A DNA stretch of 64,000 nt from Actinomycetes bacterium (GTDB lineage: Bacteria; Actinomycetota; Acidimicrobiia; Acidimicrobiales; JAMCPL01). Numbering within the stretch: position 1 is the stretch's first letter; every line of letters starts with the position of its first letter. The position numbers and the translations under genes were made by a program. The stretch is from contig JAJZWU010000004.1 of assembly GCA_021846515.1 (NCBI GenBank), positions 1-64,000 of the forward strand. The letters are read 5' to 3'. Positions 9,393 through 18,389 of this stretch are shown piece by piece. Under the pieces are notes generated by a model. It saw nothing but the letters and a program-made list of their open reading frames with translations. It was not told the origin of the DNA and did no database searches.

Positions 9393-10637
9393 TTATATTC
9401 CTGCAAGCCGACCGGCCATAGCCTCAGCAAATGCGTCCATCTTTGGTGCAACAGTAACTGTGGGACGCACTGAGCCTGTAAGAGCTTCTACGGTCTTCAA
9501 GCCATGACCGGTAATAAAAATTACTACACTCTCATCTGGCCTTATTGCACCCTCAGATACCAGTTTGATAAGTGAGGCAACTGTCACCCCTCCGGCGGTC
9601 TCGGCAAAGATACCCTCCGTCCTCGCCAGTATCTTTATCCCCTCAATAATTTCATCGTCTGTTACACTTGCAAATGACCCTCCCGTAGAGCGAACAGTAT
9701 CCAGGGCATACCATCCATCGGCGGGATTGCCAATAGCAAGCGACTTCGCAATAGTATTTGGCTTGACCGGTCTGATGACATCCCTGCCGGATTTGAATGC
9801 CTCCGCTACAGGCGAGCAACCAAGCGCCTGAGCGCCTGATATTCTTACCTCGGGCTGTTCGTCAAGTAGCCCTACGGAATACAATTCCTTGAATCCCTTG
9901 GCTATCTTGGTAAGCTGGCTTCCGGATGCCACCGGCACCACAACATGATCAGGAGTACGCCATCCCATCTGCTCCGCCACCTCAAAGGCAAGAGTCTTGG
10001 AACCTTCGGCATAATAGGGTCTTACGTTGACGTTTACAAATGCCCAATCATCATGTTCGCTGGTGAGTTCGGCGCATAACCTGTTCACGTCGTCGTAATT
10101 TCCATCCACTGCCACCAGATGGCCACCATAGACCGCAGTAGTCACTACTTTTGCAACCTCCAGATCGCGTGGAATAAACACCAGTGATTCCATGCCGGCG
10201 CGAGCAGAGTGCGCAGCTACGGCATTTGCCAGGTTCCCCGTAGAGGCACAGGCCACTACTTTGAATCCGAGTTCACGTGCTTTTGCAAGCGATACGGATA
10301 CTACCCTGTCCTTAAACGAGCCGGTAGGGTTGGCAGTATCGTTCTTTACCCACAGATCCGGCAATCCCAACTCCGCTCCCAGGCGTTCCGCTCTTACCAG
10401 AGGAGTAAACCCGGTCCCCATCGATAGATTGTCGTCACCCTCTACAGGTAACAATGCAGAGTATCGCCAGATGCTTCGAGGACCGACCTCAATCGACTCC
10501 CTGCTAACACTTGCCTTGATAGCATCATAATCGTAATCCACCTCAAGTGGGCCAAAGCAGAAATCGCATACGTGCAAAGCCTTAGCGGGATATAGTCTCC
10601 CACATTCCTTACACTTCAATCCAGTAACAAAGTCCAT
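9393..10637 (-). CDS. thrC: Threonine synthase (PLP-dependent)
   Basis: A 414-residue enzyme converting O-phosphohomoserine to threonine. Cys9/Cys12 and Cys24/Cys27 form a zinc-ribbon-like N-terminus, and Lys109 in NPTGSFKDR is the PLP Schiff-base lysine. Longer frames to 10718 exist, but they would run through the riboswitch; the ATG at 10637, five bases after GAGGAGAG, is the start. Its SAM-sensing leader and the downstream sulfur carrier hint at a link to sulfur amino acids. The substrate could therefore differ from that of classical ThrC, though overall similarity favours threonine synthase. Confidence 0.88.
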   Translation of the reverse strand: MDFVTGLKCKECGRLYPAKALHVCDFCFGPLEVDYDYDAIKASVSRESIEVGPRSIWRYSALLPVEGDDNLSMGTGFTPLVRAERLGAELGLPDLWVKNDTANPTGSFKDRVVSVSLAKARELGFKVVACASTGNLANAVAAHSARAGMESLVFIPRDLEVAKVVTTAVYGGHLVAVDGNYDDVNRLCAELTSEHDDWAFVNVNVRPYYAEGSKTLAFEVAEQMGWRTPDHVVVPVASGSQLTKIAKGFKELYSVGLLDEQPEVRISGAQALGCSPVAEAFKSGRDVIRPVKPNTIAKSLAIGNPADGWYALDTVRSTGGSFASVTDDEIIEGIKILARTEGIFAETAGGVTVASLIKLVSEGAIRPDESVVIFITGHGLKTVEALTGSVRPTVTVAPKMDAFAEAMAGRLAGI

Positions 10638-10639
10638 AG

Positions 10640-10750
10640 TCGCTCTCCTCATCATCGGTCGGGCATTGGCACCTGATGTCCTATCCGCAGATAGCAACAC
10701 AGGTTGCCGCGGCTTCACAGGGCCCGTCCCTCAGCCGCTCTGGATGATGA
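10640..10750 (-). promoter_or_regulatory. SAM riboswitch (S-box, SAM-I clan) in the thrC leader
   Basis: The leader RNA has the S-box core in order: P1 5' strand AUCAUC, GAGCGGCUGAGGGA, GGGCCC, GUGAAGCC, GCGGCAACC, a P3 arm with a CUAUC-UGCG-GAUAG hairpin, the AGGUGCCAA junction, and the P1 3' strand GAUGAU. P2 is GCGGCU with AGCCGC. P4 appears very short or absent, so it may be a SAM-I/IV-type variant. The P1 3' strand runs straight into GAGGAGAG (10643-10650), the thrC Shine-Dalgarno. SAM binding should therefore stabilise P1 and hide the ribosome site, giving translational repression; no terminator hairpin is seen. Confidence 0.88.
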
Positions 10751-10799
10751 CAGCTGGATGACTTACGGCAACTTAGCACTTCATCCAAGTGTCACTTAC

Positions 10800-10828
10800 A
10801 GTATAGCACATTACCAAATAGATGCGAA
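10800..10828 (-). promoter_or_regulatory. Probable thrC promoter
   Basis: TTCGCA (10828-10823), a 17-base spacer and TATACT (10805-10800) lie just upstream of the riboswitch. They predict a leader of about 155 bases. Confidence 0.6.
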
Positions 10829-10927
10829 CTCACTTATCAATGCCTCAATTGCAACAATCAGCTTACCCAGGACGGGATATACCGAACTCATATCGCACCG
10901 CATCCGGCTGGCGCAATCACCATTCTC

Positions 10928-11758
10928 CTACTCGCTCAGAACGGGATAGATACCGAGCCTGCGGGACCACTCCACAAGTTTGTTGCCCTCGTGCCATACT
11001 TCATCAAGCATGGAAGGATCCCCGACTACATCTATCCAGAATCTATAGGCAAACGAAGTTCCCGGCCTTGGCCTGGACTCAACCTTGGACAGGTTAAGGT
11101 CGTTCCTACGATATAGCTCCAGGTATGACACCAAGGCACCCGGCTTATCCGGAACATCAAAGATTACTGTAGATTTCGTCTTGTTCAGGGGAGTTGGTAT
11201 ATCGATAACCGATTGGCTGAGCAGCCAGAACCTCGTCCGATTTCCTTCATTATCCTGTATGCCGCTTCTTACTATGCTCAGACCATAGATACCGGCTACT
11301 CTGGGGCTCGCTATAACGCCAAGATCTTCCTCTTTTGAATCGACAAGTTCCCTGGCGCTGCCGGCAGTATCAAGGGCTACCTCGACAATAAAACCATGCT
11401 CCTCACAGAATGCCTGACTCTGCATAAGAGCCTGATGGTGGGAGCGTACCCTTCGTATACGTGATATGTCGTCGTGCCCATAGGCCATTAAGGCCAATTC
11501 CACCGGCTGAACAGCTTCAGCCCATATTGACGCTGGGGAAACGGTCAGCAGATCAAGAACATCGTATACGGGACCCCTGTATGCATTTTCTATGGGTAGT
11601 AAGGCAATTGCCCGTGTATCGTCGTTCAATACTTTGAAGACGTCCTTGAATGTTCTAAAGCCTGCCGGAGTAGACTCCGGCCAATGCCGAAGTATTGCAG
11701 CTTCGCTAAAGGCTCCGGGAGAGCCTTGATAGTAGATAGTTCCAGTGCCCGTAAACAA
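10928..11758 (-). CDS. pheA: Prephenate dehydratase
   Basis: A 276-residue monofunctional enzyme that decarboxylates and dehydrates prephenate to phenylpyruvate in phenylalanine synthesis. The dehydratase domain starts YYQGSPGAFSE and carries the catalytic Thr175 in NRTRFW; residues 195-270 are an ACT domain with the ESRP phenylalanine-binding motif. The start is a TTG at 11758, three bases after the nuoN stop, with AGGTG just upstream, so it is translationally coupled to the complex I operon. That pairing has no obvious metabolic logic. Confidence 0.9.
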   Translation of the reverse strand: MFTGTGTIYYQGSPGAFSEAAILRHWPESTPAGFRTFKDVFKVLNDDTRAIALLPIENAYRGPVYDVLDLLTVSPASIWAEAVQPVELALMAYGHDDISRIRRVRSHHQALMQSQAFCEEHGFIVEVALDTAGSARELVDSKEEDLGVIASPRVAGIYGLSIVRSGIQDNEGNRTRFWLLSQSVIDIPTPLNKTKSTVIFDVPDKPGALVSYLELYRRNDLNLSKVESRPRPGTSFAYRFWIDVVGDPSMLDEVWHEGNKLVEWSRRLGIYPVLSE

Positions 11759-11761
11759 CTT

Positions 11762-13540
11762 TCACCTGATAAGCATCGTAGCCGCATGGGCCATAGCAGT
11801 CAGTGCCGACGGTACAACACCGAAAAAGAGCGTAACTGCAACACATATTGCTATTGCAACAGCGCTACTTGGTGGCACGGAAATCTCATCTTCATCCAGT
11901 AGGGTAGCTGCTCCATCCATATCCTCATCCAGCTTATTATCTTCGGATTCCTCTGAAGAACTTCCCCTATCGGAAGAACCTCCCTCTGCGGGGTAAGCCA
12001 CCGGCTGATCGGCTACACGTAGGTGTTCCATTGGATCACCCGCCATCGTTTCTCTCGAGCTTCCACCACCTGCAGTGGCCGATGCCATCGCCGCGCTGGC
12101 CATCGCCACCTCGGGAACAGCCTCTCCATCAACGAAGCCGTCCAGCTCACTCGATAGTTCATCCGAAGAACTGGCTGTAGCCGTAGAGAACATGAGCAGT
12201 ACCACACGAAGATAGAAAAATGCAGCAATCGCAGCTGTAACCATAGCCACTACGGCAAGCCAGGTTACATGAGCGCCTATAGACGCCGAGAGCACCTCCA
12301 ACTTTGCTATGAAGCCGGTAGTCAATGGTATACCTGCCTGAGCGAGAAGCATGAGAGCAAGAGACCAGGCAAGCCACGGAGACCTACGATGGAGTCCCCT
12401 GTAATTTGATAAATCATGTGCACTATCAGAGCTCCCACCAACAACGCTTACTACAGCAAAGCTACCCATTACCATGAAGGAATAGACAAATACATAGTAC
12501 AGAGAAGCCGATACACCGGCCGTTGATGCTGCAGCCAATCCCAGCAGGATGAAACCGGCATGGTTAATGGATGAGTATGCAAGCATACGCTTGATATCTC
12601 TCTGGACAAGAGCCATAACCGCCCCGAGAATCAACGTTGCCGCCGCAATTATCCATATAGCCGGCTGCCAGTCGGAACGATAGCTGCCCAGAGCTGAAAT
12701 GAATATTCTCAGCAGTGCAGCAAACCCACCTATCTTTGCCACGGCCGCCATATATCCCGTAGCTGGACTGGGGGAGCCCTGATATACATCGGGCGCCCAC
12801 ATATGAAACGGAACTGCTCCCACCTTGAAGCAGAGCCCCACCAGCATCATCGCTATACCGGCAAGCAACAGACCATCGTGTAATAAGATATTCTTGGACA
12901 AATAGCGTGCGATTCCAGCAAGGTTCATGGTACCTGTCGCACCATAGGTAAGCGCTATACCGTAAAGAAAGATAGCCGACGACAATCCACCAAGAATCAG
13001 GTATTTCAATGCAGCTTCACCAGATTGCTTACGCCTATAGTCGTAAGCGGCAAGAGCGTAAAGACCGATCGACATAATTTCCAATCCCAGAAAGACTACT
13101 ATTAGATCGTTTGCCGCGCCCATAAGCATCGCACCCGCTGCAGATGCCAATGTAAGCATGTATATTTCAGGAGATACCCTACCCTGGCGTCGCAACCAGC
13201 CTTCCTCCATTAGGGCGGCTACAACTACGCTGGAAGAAACCAGGACAGCTACCATGGAACTGAGACCATCTATGGCCAAGCTGCCGTCAAAGGCGACATA
13301 GGCACCATGTGGAGTAACCTGTACCCATTGGTAAATGCTAAAACCCAGCGCTACGCAGGCGGTCATAATCGTCCAACCCATAGCCGCCGTATTGTTCATG
13401 GGTTGCCTGGAAAGCGACGTGAGCAACATAATAAATAACGCTCCGGCCAGCAGTATAATCTCCGGCAGAACTGCTATGTAATTTAAGTGAGGAAGTGTAA
13501 GCAGGGTTGCCGGAAATGTATTCAATGGTAAAGACATCAT
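11762..13540 (-). CDS. nuoN: NADH-quinone oxidoreductase subunit N
   Basis: An antiporter-like proton-pumping membrane subunit of complex I. At 592 residues it is about 100 longer than usual. The main body up to about residue 450 is normal, with the VGLCFKVGAVPFHMWAPDVYQG region typical of NuoN. A Ser/Asp/Ala-rich insert of about 105 residues (roughly 11863-12181) then precedes a final transmembrane helix. The insert is acidic and has no recognisable motif. The start overlaps the nuoM stop by four bases. Confidence 0.95.
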   Translation of the reverse strand: MMSLPLNTFPATLLTLPHLNYIAVLPEIILLAGALFIMLLTSLSRQPMNNTAAMGWTIMTACVALGFSIYQWVQVTPHGAYVAFDGSLAIDGLSSMVAVLVSSSVVVAALMEEGWLRRQGRVSPEIYMLTLASAAGAMLMGAANDLIVVFLGLEIMSIGLYALAAYDYRRKQSGEAALKYLILGGLSSAIFLYGIALTYGATGTMNLAGIARYLSKNILLHDGLLLAGIAMMLVGLCFKVGAVPFHMWAPDVYQGSPSPATGYMAAVAKIGGFAALLRIFISALGSYRSDWQPAIWIIAAATLILGAVMALVQRDIKRMLAYSSINHAGFILLGLAAASTAGVSASLYYVFVYSFMVMGSFAVVSVVGGSSDSAHDLSNYRGLHRRSPWLAWSLALMLLAQAGIPLTTGFIAKLEVLSASIGAHVTWLAVVAMVTAAIAAFFYLRVVLLMFSTATASSSDELSSELDGFVDGEAVPEVAMASAAMASATAGGGSSRETMAGDPMEHLRVADQPVAYPAEGGSSDRGSSSEESEDNKLDEDMDGAATLLDEDEISVPPSSAVAIAICVAVTLFFGVVPSALTAMAHAATMLIR

Positions 13541-15330
13541 CGTATGGCCTCTCTCCTCTGATTGTGAATGACACTCTGGTGAACCACTGTGGTTCCCTTA
13601 CCGGCACCGGCACTACCGTTCCTACTACTGGAGCCAACACTACCGGATACTCTAATGGTCCTCTTTCCGGTAACTCCTGTGTAACGATAGCCTGAACTCG
13701 AAGATACATCTTTAAGCGATCCCCTGCTGGGCGCTGCTCCTTGGATGTCCGGTGGACTTCCAAGGACAGGAGAAGCGCTCTCTTTAGCTGCAGGAAGAGC
13801 TGCCTCACGAGACAACTTGGGCTGATGTATGCCGGCAGCTGCATCTGCATGCTTTACCAATCTTTCTACTGAAGGTGTAATTCTATCCAGGACCGGTTTT
13901 GGATATACACCCAAGAAGATTATTATTGCCACCAGTGGAGCCATCACCAGCAACTCAGGCCAAGATATGTCTTTTGTATGCTTTTCTATCTGCTCATCTG
14001 GCTTACCATGAAATGCCTGTTGGTATGCCCACAGCATGTACAGTGCAGCCAGTACCACGCCGACTGCCGCCACTACCGCCCACCATCTGTGAGTTATAAA
14101 AGTACCCACCAAGATAAGAAACTCGCCGACAAATCCATTCAATCCCGGCAATCCTATTGCAGCCAGCATACCTATGGTAAATACCGCCGCAAGTAGGGGG
14201 GCAGGTTTTTGTAACCCCTTAAGGCGTGATACGTCACTACTGGATGCCCTCTCGTATATCCAGCCGATAGCCAGGAATAGGACCGCAATGATCAGCCCAT
14301 GATTGACCATCTGTATAACACCGCCCGCCAACCCTTCAGAGCTAAGAGCAAATACCCCCAAAACAATAAATCCTATATGAGAGAGCGACGAGTAAGCTAC
14401 CATCCTCTTCAGATTCTTCTGGGTACAGGCAATTATTGCTCCATATATAATTCCGGCCACCCCCAGAGTAAGCAGCAGCGGGGCCAAATCCACCGATGCT
14501 TTTGGAAATAGATTTAGGTCAAATCGTATGATACCGTAAGTACCCATCTTGGCCATAACGGCGGCAAGAACCACTGACCCTCCTGTGGGCGCCTCAGCAT
14601 AGGCATCGGGTGACCAGGTATGAAACGGAAATACCGGAGCCTTGACCGCGAAGGCGGCAGTAAAGGACAGGAACAACAATACCTGTACGTAATAGGGAAG
14701 ATGGGTATGGGCGAGAGCAGGAAGTGAAAAGGTGAGAACTCCTGTCTGGTTCTGGTGTATTAGTGCAAGTACGACGATCCCGACAAACAGGAATGCCGAT
14801 CCCAAGAAGGTATATATGAAGAACTTCATTGCAGCTGCTGTTCTCTTCTCAAATCCCCAGCCGGTAATGATAAAGTAAATTGGAACCAGGCTGGCTTCAA
14901 AGAACACGAAAAACAAAACCAGGTCAAGCGAGATAAACGACCCTATGCACACCGATTCCAGGAAGAGCATCCAGGCCATATAAGAACGCAGATTTGTCCT
15001 GGTTCTGGCTCCCACCAGGGCAACGGGAAATAGCAACGCCGCCAGCAAAACAAGGAACAACGATATACCGTCAATACCCAAATACCAGGAAACTCCCAAT
15101 GCACGTATCCATACATGATTACTTACCATCTGATAACCGGCATCATGCACATTGAACCGTATCGTAATAGCGATAGCCAGAGCCAAGGTAGCCAGGGCGC
15201 CGGCCAATCCTACTACCTGTGAAGCTATACGTAACCGGCGCTCACCCAAATCTTTTGGAAGAATTGCCAGCACGACAGCCATACCGGCCGGAATAAGTAC
15301 CAGAGTGGTTAGGAATGGAAAAGAACTCAT
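13537..15330 (-). CDS. nuoM: NADH-quinone oxidoreductase subunit M
   Basis: A 597-residue antiporter-like membrane subunit. Conserved elements include the glutamate in the helix near FLESVCIGSF, and FPFHTWSPDAYAEAP. The last 110 residues or so (13540-13865) are a Ser/Gly/Lys-rich tail after the final membrane helix, absent from standard NuoM. Two bases separate it from nuoL, and it overlaps nuoN by four. Confidence 0.96.
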   Translation of the reverse strand: MSSFPFLTTLVLIPAGMAVVLAILPKDLGERRLRIASQVVGLAGALATLALAIAITIRFNVHDAGYQMVSNHVWIRALGVSWYLGIDGISLFLVLLAALLFPVALVGARTRTNLRSYMAWMLFLESVCIGSFISLDLVLFFVFFEASLVPIYFIITGWGFEKRTAAAMKFFIYTFLGSAFLFVGIVVLALIHQNQTGVLTFSLPALAHTHLPYYVQVLLFLSFTAAFAVKAPVFPFHTWSPDAYAEAPTGGSVVLAAVMAKMGTYGIIRFDLNLFPKASVDLAPLLLTLGVAGIIYGAIIACTQKNLKRMVAYSSLSHIGFIVLGVFALSSEGLAGGVIQMVNHGLIIAVLFLAIGWIYERASSSDVSRLKGLQKPAPLLAAVFTIGMLAAIGLPGLNGFVGEFLILVGTFITHRWWAVVAAVGVVLAALYMLWAYQQAFHGKPDEQIEKHTKDISWPELLVMAPLVAIIIFLGVYPKPVLDRITPSVERLVKHADAAAGIHQPKLSREAALPAAKESASPVLGSPPDIQGAAPSRGSLKDVSSSSGYRYTGVTGKRTIRVSGSVGSSSRNGSAGAGKGTTVVHQSVIHNQRREAIR

Positions 15331-15332
15331 AT

Positions 15333-17312
15333 CTATGCCCTCACCAGCATCCAGGCCAGCAATGCTACCAGTCCCACCACAATACCAAGTGCGTACTGGC
15401 GAACAAATCCAGTCTGTATCCTTCTAAGTCCCGATCCTGTAGCTCTTGCCAGAGATGCCACACCGTTTACCGCCCCGTCTATCCATTTGGTCTCTACCAC
15501 AGAAAAGGTAACCTCCGCCAAACCCGCCCCGGGTCTTCCTATGAAGAAATCGTATATTTCATTTAAGAACCAGGATCTAAACAGAAATGTCGGTTCCAAC
15601 TTGGGTCTATCCCATGCCTTTGACCATAATCGCCATGCGATATATATACCGCTCAACGCAACCAGGGTATCGACTACTGCCAGTACCCACGATGAAGTAA
15701 CACTCAGGTGGGAATGGTACAGGTAAGTCGCAAAAACAGGCTTTAGCCATGAGAGGAGTCTAACTGTGTCCGCTCCATGCCATGGCAACTCAAGTACACC
15801 TCCCGCGAAGGCAAATACAGCCAAGACAACCAGCGGTATGAGCATAACCTTTGGTGATTCGTGTGGAGTAAATGAATCGTGCGAAGATTCATGAGATACC
15901 TGGTGCTGGTCAGATTGGGATACGTCATGGTGATCGGACAAACTACCGGATGATTCGCTGGAAAACCTTGTATTTACCGCCTCCAGAAACCTTGGATTAC
16001 CGGTAAATGCCAGCACAAACAGCCTGCTTAAATAGTATGCCGTAAGCAGCGCAGTGACTATTCCTATTACCCACAGGACAGGGTAGGCGGCAAAGGCATT
16101 GTCGAGTACATCCCCCTTGGCAAAGAACCCGGCAAGTGGTGGCACCCCGGCAATGGCAAGCCATGCAACCACAAACGTACCGGCAGTAATCGGCATGAAT
16201 CTGGCCAAACCACCCATCTTTTTGAGATCCTGCTCATCATGCATGCCGTGTATGACCGAGCCCGCACCGAGGAAAAGCAGTCCCTTGTAAAAGGCGTGAG
16301 CAATCATCAGGAATATGGCGGCAATATAAGCTCCTACTCCCACAGCCAGAAACATGTAGCCAAGCTGAGATATGGTCGAATAAGCAAGTACTTTCTTTAT
16401 ATCTCGTTGTGTGCAGGCTATGGTTCCTCCGACAAATGCAGTTACCACTCCTATAGTCGCTACCACAAGTTGGCCTGAGTGCGACATACCCAGCAGTGGA
16501 TGCATACGGCACATCAGGTATACACCGGCCGTCACCATGGTAGCTGCATGGATCAGCGCAGAGACAGGCGTAGGGCCTTCCATGGCATCAGCCAGCCAGG
16601 GGAAAAGAGGTATCTGAGCCGACTTGCCCGTAGCCGCCAAGAAAAGCAGAAGCACGGCAGCGGTGCCTGCAGCCCCATTTAGTGCATGCAAATGGGCAAA
16701 TATTCCCTGATAAGAAAGGGTGCCGGTCTTCTCGAATATAATAAACATGGCGAGCAGGAAACCAAAATCGCCTATACGGTTGTATATAAAGGCCTTTTTG
16801 CCGGCACTTGCAGCAGCAGGGCGTTCAAACCAGAAGGAAATAAGCCAGTACGAGCACAGCCCCACTCCCTCCCATCCCACAAACGTTATAGCCAGATTGC
16901 CGCCGAGCACCAGAAGCAACATAGAGAATACAAATAAGTTGAGATAGACAAAGAACTTGGGGTAGTCCCTGTCTCCCTTCATGTACCCTATCGAATAAAG
17001 ATGTATTAGGGCGCTTACCCCAGTGACAAACAGAGCCATTGTCATAGACAGCGGATCTGTCAAAATGGCAGCCTTTATATCCAGTCCCCCGACCGCTATC
17101 CAGGTAAACAGGGAATGGGAGATCTCACGATGAGCGCCACCGTGATGACTCAGGACTCCGGATAACGTAACCAGTGCAGCTACAAAAGAACCCGTGATGG
17201 CAGTAGTCCCCACCCAACCAGCTCCGGGGTCGCCCAATTTCCTTCCAAATGCCAGTAGCACGAGGAAGCCCAGCAATGGCAGAGCCAGCATAGCCCAAGC
17301 TGCATATACCAC
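15333..17312 (-). CDS. nuoL: NADH-quinone oxidoreductase subunit L
   Basis: A 659-residue antiporter-like subunit, including the C-terminal part that carries the lateral helix. FVGWEGVGLCSYWLI, IPLFPWLADAMEGPTPVSALIHAATMVTAGVYL and similar stretches are canonical. A His/Ser/Asp-rich low-complexity loop (about 15850-15975) with repeated HES and SDH triplets lies in the poorly conserved region before the last helices. Sixteen bases separate it from nuoK. Confidence 0.97.
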   Translation of the reverse strand: MVYAAWAMLALPLLGFLVLLAFGRKLGDPGAGWVGTTAITGSFVAALVTLSGVLSHHGGAHREISHSLFTWIAVGGLDIKAAILTDPLSMTMALFVTGVSALIHLYSIGYMKGDRDYPKFFVYLNLFVFSMLLLVLGGNLAITFVGWEGVGLCSYWLISFWFERPAAASAGKKAFIYNRIGDFGFLLAMFIIFEKTGTLSYQGIFAHLHALNGAAGTAAVLLLFLAATGKSAQIPLFPWLADAMEGPTPVSALIHAATMVTAGVYLMCRMHPLLGMSHSGQLVVATIGVVTAFVGGTIACTQRDIKKVLAYSTISQLGYMFLAVGVGAYIAAIFLMIAHAFYKGLLFLGAGSVIHGMHDEQDLKKMGGLARFMPITAGTFVVAWLAIAGVPPLAGFFAKGDVLDNAFAAYPVLWVIGIVTALLTAYYLSRLFVLAFTGNPRFLEAVNTRFSSESSGSLSDHHDVSQSDQHQVSHESSHDSFTPHESPKVMLIPLVVLAVFAFAGGVLELPWHGADTVRLLSWLKPVFATYLYHSHLSVTSSWVLAVVDTLVALSGIYIAWRLWSKAWDRPKLEPTFLFRSWFLNEIYDFFIGRPGAGLAEVTFSVVETKWIDGAVNGVASLARATGSGLRRIQTGFVRQYALGIVVGLVALLAWMLVRA

Positions 17313-17328
17313 TTACAAGTCTCCTTTC

Positions 17329-17634
17329 TCAGCCCTTCATCAGGTGTATGTCATCCGCAGTGGTATCCGCTCGCCTTCTGAAAATTGCTACCACTATTCC
17401 AAGCCCCACAACAACTTCAGCTGCCGCCACCACCAGTACAAAAAAGACGGCAGCCTGACCACCCAGGTCGTTCAATTTTTGAGCAAATGCCACAAATGCG
17501 ATATTTGCCGCATTCAGCATGAGCTCAATACACATATACATTACAAGGACATTTCTCCTTATCATCAGACCCAACGCACCAAGCCCAAAGAGCACGGCTG
17601 AAAGACCCATGTACCACGGTAATGAAACTGTCAT
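17329..17634 (-). CDS. nuoK: NADH-quinone oxidoreductase subunit K
   Basis: A 101-residue protein with three transmembrane helices, of standard length. The conserved glutamates in the second and third helices are present (CIELMLNAAN, VAAAEVVVGLGIVVAIFRRR). The start overlaps the nuoJ stop by four bases. Confidence 0.97.
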   Translation of the reverse strand: MTVSLPWYMGLSAVLFGLGALGLMIRRNVLVMYMCIELMLNAANIAFVAFAQKLNDLGGQAAVFFVLVVAAAEVVVGLGIVVAIFRRRADTTADDIHLMKG

Positions 17635-18389
17635 TTGACCAGCTCCTCGTCCTCTCTTCCATCCCTGTATTCCTGTTCACCTTCATCAAGGTCATCTCCA
17701 TCGGAGCCGTAGGAACCGTCCTCATCAAAGGAACCATCCTCGCCAGAAAAACCGTCCTCATCGGAAGAGTCATCCTCATCAGATTCATCTTTGCCGGCAT
17801 AAGGAAGTACACTCCCCTCTATGCCGTCATTGTGTCTCTTGGTCAGCACTACAGCGCCAATTATTGCAATGATCAGCAATGCCGCTGTCGCCTCAAATGG
17901 AAGCAGATAGGTGGTAAAAACTGCTCTTCCAAGAGCCGCCACTTCACCCCCGGATTGGTGGTTTGCCACACCCGTAGATGAAGATGCCCCCAATGCATAG
18001 TGTGCACCTGCACCCAGCAATAATATGCCGACCACCGACACAAGTACCAAAAGCAACGCTATAGGGCGTTGAGCTTTCAGGGGCTCGCGAGCTATCATCT
18101 CCTTCTTGTCCACGCCAAGGAACATGATAACAAACAAAAAAAGTACTACTATCGCACCGGCATAGACTATTACCTGCACGGCCGCAATGAAATCATCTCC
18201 GAGCAACAAGAATATCAGTGCGGTTCCAAATAGAGTAATCACCAGGGAAAGGGCTGAGTGCACGGGGTTACGCTCGACAATGACCCCAACAGCCCCGGCT
18301 ATTATTATTACGGCAGCAACTGCAAATACAATGGCATCCGGCAACGTGGTAACAGCCAAAAAGGGATGGGCCAAACCAGACATCATCAT
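17631..18389 (-). CDS. nuoJ: NADH-quinone oxidoreductase subunit J
   Basis: A 252-residue membrane subunit. The five-helix core, with NPVHSALSLVITLFGTALIFLLLGDDFIAAVQVIVYAGAIVVLFLFVIMFLG, is split here only for description and ends near residue 195. The last 55 or so residues (17631-17800) are an acidic tail of repeated Asp/Glu/Ser/Gly units. Overlaps of four bases exist on both sides. Confidence 0.95.
   Translation of the reverse strand: MMMSGLAHPFLAVTTLPDAIVFAVAAVIIIAGAVGVIVERNPVHSALSLVITLFGTALIFLLLGDDFIAAVQVIVYAGAIVVLFLFVIMFLGVDKKEMIAREPLKAQRPIALLLVLVSVVGILLLGAGAHYALGASSSTGVANHQSGGEVAALGRAVFTTYLLPFEATAALLIIAIIGAVVLTKRHNDGIEGSVLPYAGKDESDEDDSSDEDGFSGEDGSFDEDGSYGSDGDDLDEGEQEYRDGREDEELVK

Noticed and set aside
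10638..10718. Upstream start for thrC at 10718
   Set aside because: It would place coding sequence over the riboswitch core and lacks a ribosome site.
17622..17981. Plus-strand frame antisense to nuoJ with a hydrophobic start
   Set aside because: It arises from the acidic, repetitive nuoJ tail read backwards and has no family or start signals.
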